A DNA stretch of 64,000 bases from positions 1,116,001-1,180,000 of the forward strand of contig NZ_CP045245.1 in assembly GCF_009720485.1 (NCBI RefSeq), written 5' to 3'. The stretch's first letter is position 1. Each line of letters starts with the position of its first letter. The notes under the pieces are model-generated. The model saw only the letters and a list, made by a program, of their open reading frames with translations, was not told where the DNA came from and did no database searches. The DNA is from Cellulomonas sp. JZ18 (GTDB taxonomy: Bacteria > Actinomycetota > Actinomycetes > Actinomycetales > Cellulomonadaceae). Positions 26,316 through 34,499 of this stretch are shown here, in pieces. Position numbers and translations under genes: made by a program.

Positions 26316-27131
26316 TCAGCGCGCCGGCCCTGCTCCGTGCTTCCAGTAGCCGCAGAACGCGATGTCCGTCTTCGCCACGCCCTGGGCGACGAGGTGCCGC
26401 CGCACCCCCTGCGGCAGCGCCTGCTCACCCACGACGAACGCGTACGGCCGCCCGGTGGGCAGCGCCGCGGCCGTGACCGTCCGCAGCGCGAGCGCTCCGG
26501 GCACGGCGTGCGGGTCGTCCCGCACCAGCCAGCGCACCTCGATGCCGTCCGGGGCCTCGAGCGGCTGCACGTCCTCACGCGTCGGCACCTCGAGGAACGC
26601 GATCCCGCGCGCGTCACGGGGCAGCGCCGCGAGCACCCCCGCGGCCGCCGGCAGGCCCGACTCCTCCGCGACGACGAGCGTCCAGTCCTGCGTCCCGTCG
26701 TCCGCGAACGTCACGCCCTCGTCGAGCAGCGCGACGGGGCTGCCGACCTCGCAGCGGGCCGCCCACCCGGCCGCGCTCACCGTGCCGGGCGTCAGGTCGC
26801 CGTGCGCCACCAGGTCGACGTCGACCTCACCCGGCCGCGTGGCGCGCACCGTGTAGTTGCGCAGCAGCGGGCGACGCGACTCGGGCATCGTCAGGTAGCG
26901 GGCGTACCCCTTGAGGTCCACGCCCGACGGCAGGTGCAGCGCGTCCTGCCCGGGCCGGGGCACGAACAGGCGGAACCACTGGTCGGCGCCGCGGGGCTCG
27001 AAGGCCGCGGCGAGCTCGCCGCCGCCGACGGTCACGCGGAGCATGTGCGGCGTGACGCGCCGGCGGGCCAGCACCTCGCCACGCAGGAGTCGCTGGTCCA
27101 CGGGCTTGAGCAGGGTGCTGGAACGGGTCAC
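26316..27131 (-). CDS. Siderophore-interacting protein (FAD-dependent ferric-siderophore reductase family)
   Basis: A 271-residue member of the ViuB/YqjH-type SIP family, cytoplasmic flavoproteins that reduce Fe(III)-siderophores to release iron. Visible: the opening GEVLARRRVTPHMLRVTVGG, the FAD-binding RNYTVRATRPGEVDVDLVAHG (Arg-x-Tyr-Thr motif), the AGWAARCEVGSPVALLDEG region and the ending FCGYWKHGAGPAR, which matches the family's GYWR terminus. GTG 27131 has GAGGA about 8 nt upstream. It lies 70 nt after ecfT on the same strand, so it is probably the last gene of the iron-box-controlled ECF operon. Confidence 0.92.
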   Translation of the reverse strand: MTRSSTLLKPVDQRLLRGEVLARRRVTPHMLRVTVGGGELAAAFEPRGADQWFRLFVPRPGQDALHLPSGVDLKGYARYLTMPESRRPLLRNYTVRATRPGEVDVDLVAHGDLTPGTVSAAGWAARCEVGSPVALLDEGVTFADDGTQDWTLVVAEESGLPAAAGVLAALPRDARGIAFLEVPTREDVQPLEAPDGIEVRWLVRDDPHAVPGALALRTVTAAALPTGRPYAFVVGEQALPQGVRRHLVAQGVAKTDIAFCGYWKHGAGPAR

Positions 27132-27201
27132 GGTGGTCCTCGTCGTCGGGCCGGTGCTCGGGGCGTGGCCGGGGGAAGGGGTCGGGGGACGGCGGCGCGG
27201 G

Positions 27202-28002
27202 TCAGCGCAGCAGGAGCCAGGTCGCCAGCGTGCCGGCCCACGTCAGCGCGACGAGCGCGGTGTCCCGCGCCCGCCACGGCACGCGGTGGCGCTCCGTGCG
27301 GGTCGGGTGCGCGCCGAAGCCGCGGGCGTCCATCGCGAGCGCGACCCGCTCGGCGTGCCGCAGCGCCCCCGCGAGCAGCGGCACGGCGTACCCGACGTAG
27401 CGGCGCAGGTCCGCGACCGGGCCCGTGCCCGTGTCGGTGCCGCGCACCCGGTGGGCGGCGCGGATGACCGCCAGCTCGTGCCCGAACCGCGGCACGAACC
27501 GGAACGCCGCCAGCGCGGTCCAGCCCACCCGGTACGGCACGCGCAGGTGCTGCTGGGCCGCCCGCACCAGGTCCGGGCCGGTCGTGGTGAGCCCGCCCAC
27601 GGACGCCAGGAGCAGCACGGCGTACAGGCGCGCGACCGTACCGAGCCCCTCGGCGAGCGCCGCCTGCGTGTAGGCGAGCGGCCCCAGCCGGACGAGGACG
27701 GGCGAGCCCGCCGTCACCGTCGGCGCGACCCACAGGCCGAGGGCGACGCCGACCGCCACGGCGGCGAGCGGCCCGACGACCAGCAGGCCCACCAGCACCC
27801 GGGCGGGCAGGCCACCGCCTCCGAGGAGCACCGCGGCCGCGGCCGCCGCGAGCACGAGCGCGGCCACCGGCTCGTGCCACACCACGAGCAGCACGGTCGC
27901 CGGCAGCGTCGCGGCGACCTTCGACAACGGGTTGAGCCGGCGCAGGACGCCGGGACGCACGTCGGGCGCCCACGCCTGCGCCACGGCGGCCGCCGCGCTC
28001 AC
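27202..28002 (-). CDS. ECF transporter transmembrane T component (EcfT/CbiQ family)
   Basis: EcfT couples the two ATPases to the substrate-binding S component. The 266-residue protein has the opening LRRLNPLSKVAATLPATVLL, five or more membrane helices, and the two cytoplasmic coupling motifs with Ala-Arg-Gly: a degenerate one at AAHRVRGTD and the canonical AMDARGFGAHPTRTERH near the C-terminus. GTG 28002 overlaps the ATPase stop (GTGA). Its position directly after a fused EcfA and a dedicated S gene means a group I (dedicated) ECF importer. Confidence 0.9.
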   Translation of the reverse strand: MSAAAAVAQAWAPDVRPGVLRRLNPLSKVAATLPATVLLVVWHEPVAALVLAAAAAAVLLGGGGLPARVLVGLLVVGPLAAVAVGVALGLWVAPTVTAGSPVLVRLGPLAYTQAALAEGLGTVARLYAVLLLASVGGLTTTGPDLVRAAQQHLRVPYRVGWTALAAFRFVPRFGHELAVIRAAHRVRGTDTGTGPVADLRRYVGYAVPLLAGALRHAERVALAMDARGFGAHPTRTERHRVPWRARDTALVALTWAGTLATWLLLR

Positions 28003-29738
28003 GACCGCACCCCGACGCCGGCCCCGGGGCGCGGCGCGACCTGCGCCGTGGCCGCGGGCGGCAGGTCCGCGAGGCGGGCCACCGCACGCCACGCGGGGTG
28101 GCGGCGCACCCGGCGGGTCGCGCGGGCCAGCGGCGGCGGCAGCAGGCCCGCGTCGTCCAGGGCGGTGCCCGCGAGCACCTGCGACGTCGGGCCGGCGGCG
28201 AGCACGCGCCCGTCCCGGAGCACCGCGACGTGCGTGGCGTGGTCGGCGACGAGCTGCAGGTCGTGCGTCACGAGCAGGACGGTCGTGCCGTCGGCCACCA
28301 GGCGCTCGAGGAGCAGGAGCAGCTCCGTGGCGCGCGCGCGGTCCTGCCCGTACGTCGGCTCGTCGAGCACGAGCACGCGCGCCCCGGTCACGAGCGCCGT
28401 CCCGACCGACAGGCGCCGCTTCTGCCCGCCGGAGAGCAGGAACGGGTGCACGTCGCGCTCGGCCGTCAGGTCGAGGCGGCGCAGGAGGTCGTCGACGGCG
28501 GCGCCCGTCGTGGCCTCGTCGGTCCCCTGCAGGCGCAGCCCGTGCGCGAGCTCGTCGGCGACCGTGCCGCGGACCAGCTGGTGCTCCGGGTTCTGGAAGA
28601 CGAACCCCACGTGCCGCACGAGCGTGCGCGGCGGCGTGCGCGCCGGGTCGACGCCGCCCACGCGGACCGTCCCGCTCGGCGGCGGCACGACGCCGGCGAC
28701 CGCCTGCGCGAGCGTCGTCTTGCCCGCGCCGTTGACGCCCACGAGCGCGAGCACCGCGCCCGCCGGGACGTCGAGGTGCACGTCGTCGAGCACGGTCCGT
28801 CCGCCGCGCCGGACCGTGAGGCCGCGCACCTGCACGGCGGGCTCGACCTCGGGCGCGCCCGCCGGCGCCGCGGGCACCTGCGGGGCGGGGAGGACCTCGC
28901 ACGCGTCGAGCCCTGCCGCGAGCTCGGCCGGGGTCAGGGGGAGCGGGTCCAGCGGGACGCCGGCCGCCCGCAGCCGCAGCGCGGCCAGCGTCGCGACCGG
29001 CAGCCACACGCCGAGCGCGGCCACCTCCTCGGCGCGGTCCGCCAGCACCGCACGCGTCGGCCCGTCGAGCACGAGCCGGCCGCCGCGGTCCAGCACGACG
29101 ACGCGGTCGACGAGGTCGACGGCCGCGTCGAGGTCGTGCTCCACGAGGACGACGGCCCGCGTGCCGTCGGCGACGACCGCGCGCAGCGCCGCGTACACCT
29201 CCTCGGTGCCCACGGGGTCGAGGTTGGCCGTCGGCTCGTCGAGGACGAGCACCGGCGAGCCCAGCGCGAGCGCGCACGCGATCGCCAGGCGCTGCCGGCC
29301 GCCGCCCGACAGCACGTCCGGCGCGTCCGACCGCCGCTCCCACAGCCCGACGGCACGCAGCGCCTGCTCGGCGCGTGCGAGCACCTCGTCGGCGGGGACG
29401 CACAGGTTCTCGGGGCCGAAGCACACCTCGTCGAGCACGGTCCCGGTGACGACCTGCGCGTCGGGGTCCTGGAAGACCATCGCCACGTGCTCGGACAGCC
29501 GGGCGACCGTGGTGCTCGTCGTCGGCGTGCCCGCCACGAGGACGCGTCCCGCCAGCTCGGCCGGCACCGCGTGCGGGACGAGCCCGTCGAGCGCCAGGGC
29601 GAGCGTCGACTTGCCCGACCCGCTCGGGCCGAGCAGCAGCACGACCTCCCCGGGCCGCACCTCGAAGGTCACCCCGTCCGGCGTCCAGGCCGTGCGGCCC
29701 TCGTGCCGGATGCGGACGTCCTCGACGCGGACGCTCAC
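27999..29738 (-). CDS. ECF transporter fused ATPase (EcfA-EcfA')
   Basis: A 579-residue protein with two ABC ATPase domains in one chain. Domain 1 (about residues 3-230): Walker A LGPSGSGKST, Q-loop VFQDPDAQVVTGTV, an unusual signature LSGGGRQRL, Walker B VLVLDEPTANLDP. Domain 2 (about 295-520): VGVNGAGKTT, VFQNPEHQLVRGTV, LSGGQKRRLSV, VLVLDEPTYGQDR. The QDP/QNPE Q-loops are typical of cobalt/ECF ATPases. GTG 29738 overlaps the S gene stop, and its stop overlaps ecfT (GTGA both). The T and A parts energise uptake of the ligand bound by the S protein. Confidence 0.93.
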   Translation of the reverse strand: MSVRVEDVRIRHEGRTAWTPDGVTFEVRPGEVVLLLGPSGSGKSTLALALDGLVPHAVPAELAGRVLVAGTPTTSTTVARLSEHVAMVFQDPDAQVVTGTVLDEVCFGPENLCVPADEVLARAEQALRAVGLWERRSDAPDVLSGGGRQRLAIACALALGSPVLVLDEPTANLDPVGTEEVYAALRAVVADGTRAVVLVEHDLDAAVDLVDRVVVLDRGGRLVLDGPTRAVLADRAEEVAALGVWLPVATLAALRLRAAGVPLDPLPLTPAELAAGLDACEVLPAPQVPAAPAGAPEVEPAVQVRGLTVRRGGRTVLDDVHLDVPAGAVLALVGVNGAGKTTLAQAVAGVVPPPSGTVRVGGVDPARTPPRTLVRHVGFVFQNPEHQLVRGTVADELAHGLRLQGTDEATTGAAVDDLLRRLDLTAERDVHPFLLSGGQKRRLSVGTALVTGARVLVLDEPTYGQDRARATELLLLLERLVADGTTVLLVTHDLQLVADHATHVAVLRDGRVLAAGPTSQVLAGTALDDAGLLPPPLARATRRVRRHPAWRAVARLADLPPAATAQVAPRPGAGVGVRS

Positions 29739-30385
29739 GCGGTCGGTGCCGGGACGTCGGCCGCCGGGGCGGACGCCGAGGGCGCCGCGGACGGTGCGGA
29801 CGCTGCGGGCGCTGCGGGGGCCGTCGCCCGGCGGCGGCGGTCCTCCGGCAGGCGCAGCCCGCGCATCGCGCCGGTGGCCGCGAGCCGCGCGGCGACGACC
29901 CGCGCGAGCCACGTGAACAGCAGCATCGTCCCGAGCAGCAGCGTCGGCAGCGCCACCTGCGCCCAGACCTGGTAGCCGCCGATGTCGTAGTACGTCCACC
30001 AGGTCCAGGTGTAGAACGCCGTCCCGACCAGGGGCGCGACGTAGAACACCGGGGCGCGCCACCACCGGTAGCCGAGCAGCGCGAACGGCACCTCGAGCAG
30101 CACGGCCACGTAGAGCCACCCGTAGAGCGTCGTGAAGCTGCCGGGCACGAACGGGGCGGCGGCGACCGCGGCGAGCATCGTCGACAGGAAGCCCACGCCC
30201 GGGCGGCGGAACGCGGCCAGCGCGATCGTGCCCGGGAGCAGGTAGAACCCGGCGGCGAGGCCCATGAGGAACGGCGCCGCCGTGGCGAGGCTCGTGAAGA
30301 GGTAGAAGCTGGGGATGCCGACGAGGCCGCCCCCGACGCCGATCGCGGCGCAGGACAGCAGCAGGCGGGTGCTCCAGCGGGTCAT
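29735..30385 (-). CDS. ECF transporter S component (YkoE-like), iron-box controlled
   Basis: A 216-residue membrane protein, mostly five to six hydrophobic helices, with a Pro/Ala/Ser-rich cytoplasmic tail. The body reads like YkoE-type S proteins (PFLMGLAAGFYLLPGTIALA, AAFRRPGVGFLSTMLAAV, YVAVLLEVPFALLGYRWWR), a family linked to thiamine-precursor uptake. However, a short loop, FYTWTWWTYYDIGGY, is packed with aromatic residues, and the gene lies behind an iron box with a siderophore-interacting protein in the operon. Inference: the ligand is an iron compound (siderophore or haem) rather than thiamine precursor. ATG 30385 has GGAGGAA upstream. Confidence 0.8.
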   Translation of the reverse strand: MTRWSTRLLLSCAAIGVGGGLVGIPSFYLFTSLATAAPFLMGLAAGFYLLPGTIALAAFRRPGVGFLSTMLAAVAAAPFVPGSFTTLYGWLYVAVLLEVPFALLGYRWWRAPVFYVAPLVGTAFYTWTWWTYYDIGGYQVWAQVALPTLLLGTMLLFTWLARVVAARLAATGAMRGLRLPEDRRRRATAPAAPAASAPSAAPSASAPAADVPAPTA

Positions 30386-30452
30386 CGCGCGTTCCTCCGT
30401 CGCCTCCGGCGGTGCCGGGTCGGGTGGCCGCGTCGTGCGGCCCGCGCAAGTG

Positions 30453-30471
30453 TGAGGTAAGGCTCACCTCA
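30453..30471. promoter_or_regulatory. DtxR/IdeR-type iron box
   Basis: A perfect 19-bp palindrome, TGAGGTAAGGCTCACCTCA, matching the DtxR/IdeR consensus (TTAGGTTAGGCTAACCTAA) at the AGGT-AGGCT-ACCT core. It is 67 bp upstream of the ECF S gene. On the minus strand a TTGACG -35 hexamer (30473-30478) abuts the box, so the iron-loaded repressor would cover the promoter. The plus-strand gene at 30542 starts 70 bp on the other side and might also respond. Confidence 0.88.
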
Positions 30472-30541
30472 GCGTCAACGGGTGTCCAGGGTCGTCGCCG
30501 CATGCCTGGCGGGGCCCGGCGGCCTGCGGGAGGATCGGCGC

Positions 30542-31216
30542 ATGGCCTTCTCGCAATCCGGTCGGATCCCCAGCACCCCGACGCTGCCCACGGGCGAGAC
30601 GGTGGCGTCGTACCGCACCTACCTCGAGGCCCAGAAGGCGGTCGACGTGCTCGCCGACAAGGCGTTCCCGGTGCAGCACGTGACGATCGTCGGCACCGAC
30701 CTGCGCATGGTCGAGCGCGTCCTGCGGCGCCTGTCCTACCCGAGCGCGGCGCTCGGCGGCTTCGCGTCCGGCGCCTGGTTCGGCCTGTTCGTCGGCCTGC
30801 TCCTCACGCTGTTCTCGCCGCCCAACAGCGCGAGCGTGCTGCTGCCCGCCATCCTCTTCGGCGGTGCGTTCGGCCTGCTCTTCTCCGTCATCACGTACGC
30901 CATGACGCGCAACCGGCGCGACTTCGCGTCCGCGAGCCAGATCGTGGCGTCGTCGTACTCCGTGCTCTGCCACGAGGAGCACGCGCACCGGGCGCGCGCG
31001 ATCCTGCAGGAGGTCGGCGGCGTGGTCGGCACCGCCCCCGCACCCGTGGCGCCCGTCGGTCCGCCGCCGTCCGACCCGCGGTCGTCGTACCCGGCACCCC
31101 CGCAGCAGGGGGCGGCCCCGCAGCCCGGGCCGTCGTACCCCGGGCCGTCGCAGCCCGCCCCGCCGCAGCCCGGCACCCCGCCGCCCGGCACGCCGCAGCC
31201 GCCGCCGCAGGCCTGA
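30542..31216 (+). CDS. General stress protein 17M-like membrane protein with proline-rich tail
   Basis: A 224-residue protein. The first part (VASYRTYLEAQKAVDVLADK, FPVQHVTIVGTDLRMVERVL) matches the cytoplasmic domain of the general-stress 17M/YflT family. Two transmembrane helices follow (SYPSAALGGFASGAWFGLFV and LLPAILFGGAFGLLFSVITY, about residues 67-118), then a DFASASQIVASSYSVLCHEE segment and a 60-residue tail of Pro, Gln and Gly. ATG 30542 is chosen by fold. It is divergent from the ECF operon and shares its 156-bp intergenic region with the iron box. Role unknown. Confidence 0.8.
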   Translation: MAFSQSGRIPSTPTLPTGETVASYRTYLEAQKAVDVLADKAFPVQHVTIVGTDLRMVERVLRRLSYPSAALGGFASGAWFGLFVGLLLTLFSPPNSASVLLPAILFGGAFGLLFSVITYAMTRNRRDFASASQIVASSYSVLCHEEHAHRARAILQEVGGVVGTAPAPVAPVGPPPSDPRSSYPAPPQQGAAPQPGPSYPGPSQPAPPQPGTPPPGTPQPPPQA

Positions 31217-31274
31217 CGTCACGACGACGGGCCGCCGCCCCCGCAGCGGTCGGGGGCGGCCCGTCGTCGTGACG
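31217..31274. terminator. Large bidirectional terminator
   Basis: A hairpin with arms of about 24 bp (31217-31243 with 31251-31274), interrupted only by a 3-nt bulge, directly follows the stop of the stress protein gene and separates it from the convergent aminopeptidase gene. Confidence 0.75.
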
Positions 31275-31286
31275 CCCGGGCAGCGG

Positions 31287-31328
31287 TCAGCCGCGCAGGG
31301 TCAGCCCCGCAGGGTCAGCCCCGCAGGG
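31287..31328. repeat. 14-bp tandem repeat, three copies, at the aminopeptidase stop
   Basis: TCAGCCCCGCAGGG occurs three times in a row (31287, 31301, 31315; the first copy has one change). The copy at 31315 contains the aminopeptidase stop codon and its last three codons. Each unit carries a stop on the minus strand. Looks like recent slippage. Confidence 0.75.
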
Positions 31329-32871
31329 CCGCCATCCACGCCTCGACCGCGTCGGGGTCGCGCGGGAGCGCCGCGGACAGGTTCTCGTTGCCGTCCGCCG
31401 TGATGAGCACGTCGTCCTCGATGCGCACGCCGATGCCCCGCAGCTCGGCCGGCACGCGCAGGTCGTCGGACTTGAAGTACAGGCCCGGCTCGATCGTGAA
31501 GACCATGCCCGGCTCGAGGACGCCGTCCAGGTAGAGCTCACCGCGGGCCTGCGCGCAGTCGTGCACGTCGAGCCCCAGGTGGTGGCTCGTGCCGTGCACC
31601 ATCCACCGGCGGTGGTGCTGGTTCTCCGGCAGCAGCGACTCCTCGGCGCTCACCGGCAGCAGGCCCCAGTCGGCCAGGCGGGCGGCGAGCACGCGCATCG
31701 CGGCGTCGTGCACGTCCCGGAACCGGGCCCCCGGGACGGCGGCCGCGAACCCGGCGTCGGCGGCGTCGAGCACCGCCTGGTAGACGCGGCGCTGCACCTC
31801 GGTGAACGTGCCGTCGACCGGCAGCGTGCGCGTCACGTCGGCCGTGTACAGCGAGTCCGCCTCGACGCCCGCGTCGATGAGCACGAGCTGACCGGGCTCG
31901 ACCCGGCCGTCGTTGTCCGTCCAGTGCAGCGTCGTCGCGTGCTCGCCGGCGGCCGCGATCGTCGTGTACCCGACGTCGTTGCCCTCCTGGCGCGCGTGCC
32001 CGATGAACGTGCCCTCGAGCACCCGCTCGCCCCGGCGGTGCGCGACCGCGGCCGGCAGGGCGCGGACCATCTTGGCGAAGCCCTCCACGGTCGCGTCGAC
32101 GGCCTCGCGCATCTGCTCGACCTCGTAGGCGTCCTTGACCAGGCGCAGCTCCGAGAGCGCCTCGGCGAGCCGCTCGTCCCGCTCGCCCGCCGCCTCCTGC
32201 GCGCGGATATCGGCGACGACCGCCTCCACGGTCGGGTCGGCCTCGGGGACCACGAGCAGCTCGACGCCGCCGGTGCCCACGTCCTTGGCGAGCGCGTCGC
32301 GCAGGTCGTCCAGGTGCGCGGTGCGGATCCCCGTCGTCGTCGCGACCTCCTCGAGCGTCGGACGCGCACCCACCCAGAACTCCCCGTAGCGCGAGTCGGA
32401 GAAGAACTCGGGCGTGTCGCGCCCGGCGAGCGGGTTCATGTAGAGCACCGCCCGGTGCGCGGAGCCGTCGTCGCCCGTGCCGTCGTCGACCGGGTGCAGC
32501 ACGAGGACGGCGTCGGGCTCCTGCTCCGTGCCCAGCGCGGTCAGGTGGGTGAAGGCCGCGTGCGGGCGGAACCGGTAGTCCGTGTCGTTGGAGCGGACCT
32601 TGAACGTGCCGGCGGGGACCACGAGGCGGGCGCCGGGGAACAGGGCCGACAGGCGCGAGCGGCGCGCGGCCGTGAAGTCCGCGGCGCGCGAGCGCTCGGC
32701 GCGACCCTCGGGGCGCTCGCCCCAGCCCGACGTGACGAACTCGAGGAACCGCTCGGACTGCGGGCGGTGCGACCGGTTCGCGTTGCGGTCGGCCAGGTCC
32801 TGCTCCTCGCCCGACGCCGGCACGGGCGTCTCGGGGGTCAGGGTCTCGGGGGTCACGTCGTCGGCGCTCAC
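31315..32871 (-). CDS. pepP: Xaa-Pro aminopeptidase P family
   Basis: A 518-residue metallopeptidase that removes an N-terminal residue before proline. The N-terminal creatinase-like domain contains NDTDYRFRPHAAFTHLTALG, and the C-terminal pita-bread domain has metal ligands at VLIDAGVEADSLYTADVTRT (Asp pair), SHHLGLDVHD (His), FTIEPGLYF (Glu) and IGVRIEDDVLIT (Glu). Length and motifs match actinobacterial PepP. GTG 32871 opens the frame with a Glu/Pro/Thr-rich leader; CAGACT lies 6 nt upstream, suggesting a leaderless transcript divergent from the PHP gene. Confidence 0.94.
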   Translation of the reverse strand: MSADDVTPETLTPETPVPASGEEQDLADRNANRSHRPQSERFLEFVTSGWGERPEGRAERSRAADFTAARRSRLSALFPGARLVVPAGTFKVRSNDTDYRFRPHAAFTHLTALGTEQEPDAVLVLHPVDDGTGDDGSAHRAVLYMNPLAGRDTPEFFSDSRYGEFWVGARPTLEEVATTTGIRTAHLDDLRDALAKDVGTGGVELLVVPEADPTVEAVVADIRAQEAAGERDERLAEALSELRLVKDAYEVEQMREAVDATVEGFAKMVRALPAAVAHRRGERVLEGTFIGHARQEGNDVGYTTIAAAGEHATTLHWTDNDGRVEPGQLVLIDAGVEADSLYTADVTRTLPVDGTFTEVQRRVYQAVLDAADAGFAAAVPGARFRDVHDAAMRVLAARLADWGLLPVSAEESLLPENQHHRRWMVHGTSHHLGLDVHDCAQARGELYLDGVLEPGMVFTIEPGLYFKSDDLRVPAELRGIGVRIEDDVLITADGNENLSAALPRDPDAVEAWMAALRG

Positions 32872-32955
32872 CCGTCCAGTCTGCACCGTCCCGGGCGGTC
32901 GACGGCAGGCGGGGTCCCACGACCCGAGCCCGGTCGCGGCGCTAGCGTTCGGCGG

Positions 32956-33798
32956 GTGCGCATCGACCTCCACACGCACTCGTCCGCCTCCGACGGCACC
33001 GAGCGGCCCGCGGACCTCGTCGCGTCCGCGCGCGCCGCGGGCCTCGACGTCGTCGCGCTCACCGACCACGACACGACCGCCGGCTGGGACGAGGCCGCCG
33101 CCGCGGCGCGGCAGCTCGGCGTGGGTCTCGTGCGCGGCACGGAGGTGTCCGCGCGCTCGCGGGGGATCAGCGTCCACCTCCTGTGCTACCTGCAGGACCC
33201 CGCGCACCCCGCGCTCGCCGGGGAGCTGGCGCGCGCCCGGGACTCGCGCGCGCACCGCGCCGAGCGGATGGTCGAGCGGCTCGCCCGGGACGTGCCGATC
33301 ACCTGGGCGGACGTGCTCGAGCAGGCGCGGGACGCGGTCGCCGTCGGCCGCCCGCACATCGCCGACGCCCTCGTCGCGCGGGGCGTCGTCCCCGACCGCG
33401 ACGCGGCCTTCGCCCACCTGCTCGCGACCGGCGGGCCGTACCACGTCGACCACTACGCCCCGGAGGCGCCCGCCGCCGTCGCGGCGATCCGCGCGTCCGG
33501 CGGCGTGCCGGTGTTCGCGCACCCCGGGGCCGACGCGCGCGGCCGCATCGTGCCCGACCGCGTGTTCGACGAGCTCGCCGACGCAGGCCTCGCCGGCCTC
33601 GAGGTGCACCACCGCGACCACACGCCGGCCCAGCGCGAGCGCCTCACCGCGATCGCCGCGCGCCTCGGGCTGCTCGTGACCGGCTCGAGCGACTACCACG
33701 GGACCGGCAAGGCCAACCGGCTGGGGGAGAATCTCACCGACCCGCAGGTGCTGGCCGCGATCGCGGAGCAGGGGACGACGGAGGTGGTGGCCGCGTGA
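32956..33798 (+). CDS. PHP-domain phosphoesterase (YciV/RNase AM-like)
   Basis: A 280-residue PHP-family metal-dependent phosphoesterase. Metal-ligand motifs: DLHTHSSASDGT at the N-terminus, ALTDHDTTAGWDEA, GTEVSARS, VGRPHIADALV, PVFAHPGAD and the last GSSDYHGTGKAN. Stand-alone members act on nucleotides or RNA 5' ends (the E. coli YciV relative degrades short RNA); the activity here is inferred only from that. GTG 32956 has TAGCGT 7 nt upstream and no ribosome-binding site, a leaderless pattern. Its stop overlaps the marC start (GTGA). Confidence 0.9.
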   Translation: MRIDLHTHSSASDGTERPADLVASARAAGLDVVALTDHDTTAGWDEAAAAARQLGVGLVRGTEVSARSRGISVHLLCYLQDPAHPALAGELARARDSRAHRAERMVERLARDVPITWADVLEQARDAVAVGRPHIADALVARGVVPDRDAAFAHLLATGGPYHVDHYAPEAPAAVAAIRASGGVPVFAHPGADARGRIVPDRVFDELADAGLAGLEVHHRDHTPAQRERLTAIAARLGLLVTGSSDYHGTGKANRLGENLTDPQVLAAIAEQGTTEVVAA

Positions 33799-34418
33799 GC
33801 GGCGTGCTCGACGTACAGCTGTTCATCTCGGCCTTCGTGACGCTCTTCGTCATCATGGACCCGCCCGGGACCGTGCCGATCTTCCTCGCGCTCACCGGCT
33901 CGATGACCCGCCAGCAGCGGGCGCGCGCCGCCCGCCAGGCGATCCTCGTCGCCTTCGGCGTCATCGTCGGCTTCGCGCTGTTCGGGCGGTCGCTGCTCGA
34001 CTACCTGCACGTGTCGCTGCCCGCGCTGCAGGCCGCGGGTGGTCTGCTGCTCCTGCTCGTCGCGATGGAGCTGCTGACCGGCAAGATGGACGGCTCCGAC
34101 ACCGAGCTCGGCACGCAGGGCAACGTCGCGCTCGTGCCGCTCGGCACGCCGCTGCTCGCCGGTCCCGGCGCGATCGTCGCGACGATGGTGTTCGTGCAGC
34201 AGGCGTCGGAGCCGCCGCACTGGGTCGCCATCGCGCTCGCGGTGGTGCTCGTGCACCTGTGCCTGTACCTGTCCATGCGGTTCGCGAACGCGATCCACCG
34301 GGTCCTCAAGGACTCCGGGACGATGCTCGTCAGCCGCATCGCCGGTCTGCTGCTCGCGGCGATCGCGGTGCAGCTGCTCGCGGACGCCGTGATGGCGTTC
34401 GTCCGCGGGGAGGCCTGA
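33795..34418 (+). CDS. MarC-family integral membrane protein
   Basis: A 207-residue protein with six hydrophobic helices in the MarC (YhgN) pattern: FVTLFVIMDPPGTVPIFLAL at the start, GGLLLLLVAMELLTGK in the middle, VPLGTPLLAGPGAIVATMVF as the pair-repeat, and RIAGLLLAAIAVQLLADAV at the end. Despite its name, the family has no proven drug-efflux role. GTG 33795 overlaps the stop of the PHP gene by four bases, so the two are co-translated; the pairing is conserved in related actinobacteria as far as I recall. A strong terminator follows. Confidence 0.92.
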   Translation: MSGVLDVQLFISAFVTLFVIMDPPGTVPIFLALTGSMTRQQRARAARQAILVAFGVIVGFALFGRSLLDYLHVSLPALQAAGGLLLLLVAMELLTGKMDGSDTELGTQGNVALVPLGTPLLAGPGAIVATMVFVQQASEPPHWVAIALAVVLVHLCLYLSMRFANAIHRVLKDSGTMLVSRIAGLLLAAIAVQLLADAVMAFVRGEA

Positions 34419-34446
34419 CCCCGCGTCGGCCACCCTCGGGACGGAG

Positions 34447-34481
34447 CACGGCCCCGGTCGGGGATCCCGACCGGGGCCGTG
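34447..34481. terminator. Bidirectional terminator between marC and the RNA helicase gene
   Basis: A 16-bp perfect inverted repeat with a 3-nt centre (34447-34481) lies between the convergent stops. Confidence 0.75.
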
Positions 34482-34499
34482 TCGTGCCCGTGCCGTCCG

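Noticed and set aside
29735..30385. Assigning the S component to thiamine precursor uptake from its YkoE-like look
   Set aside because: The iron box and the siderophore-interacting protein in the operon argue against it; I left the ligand open.
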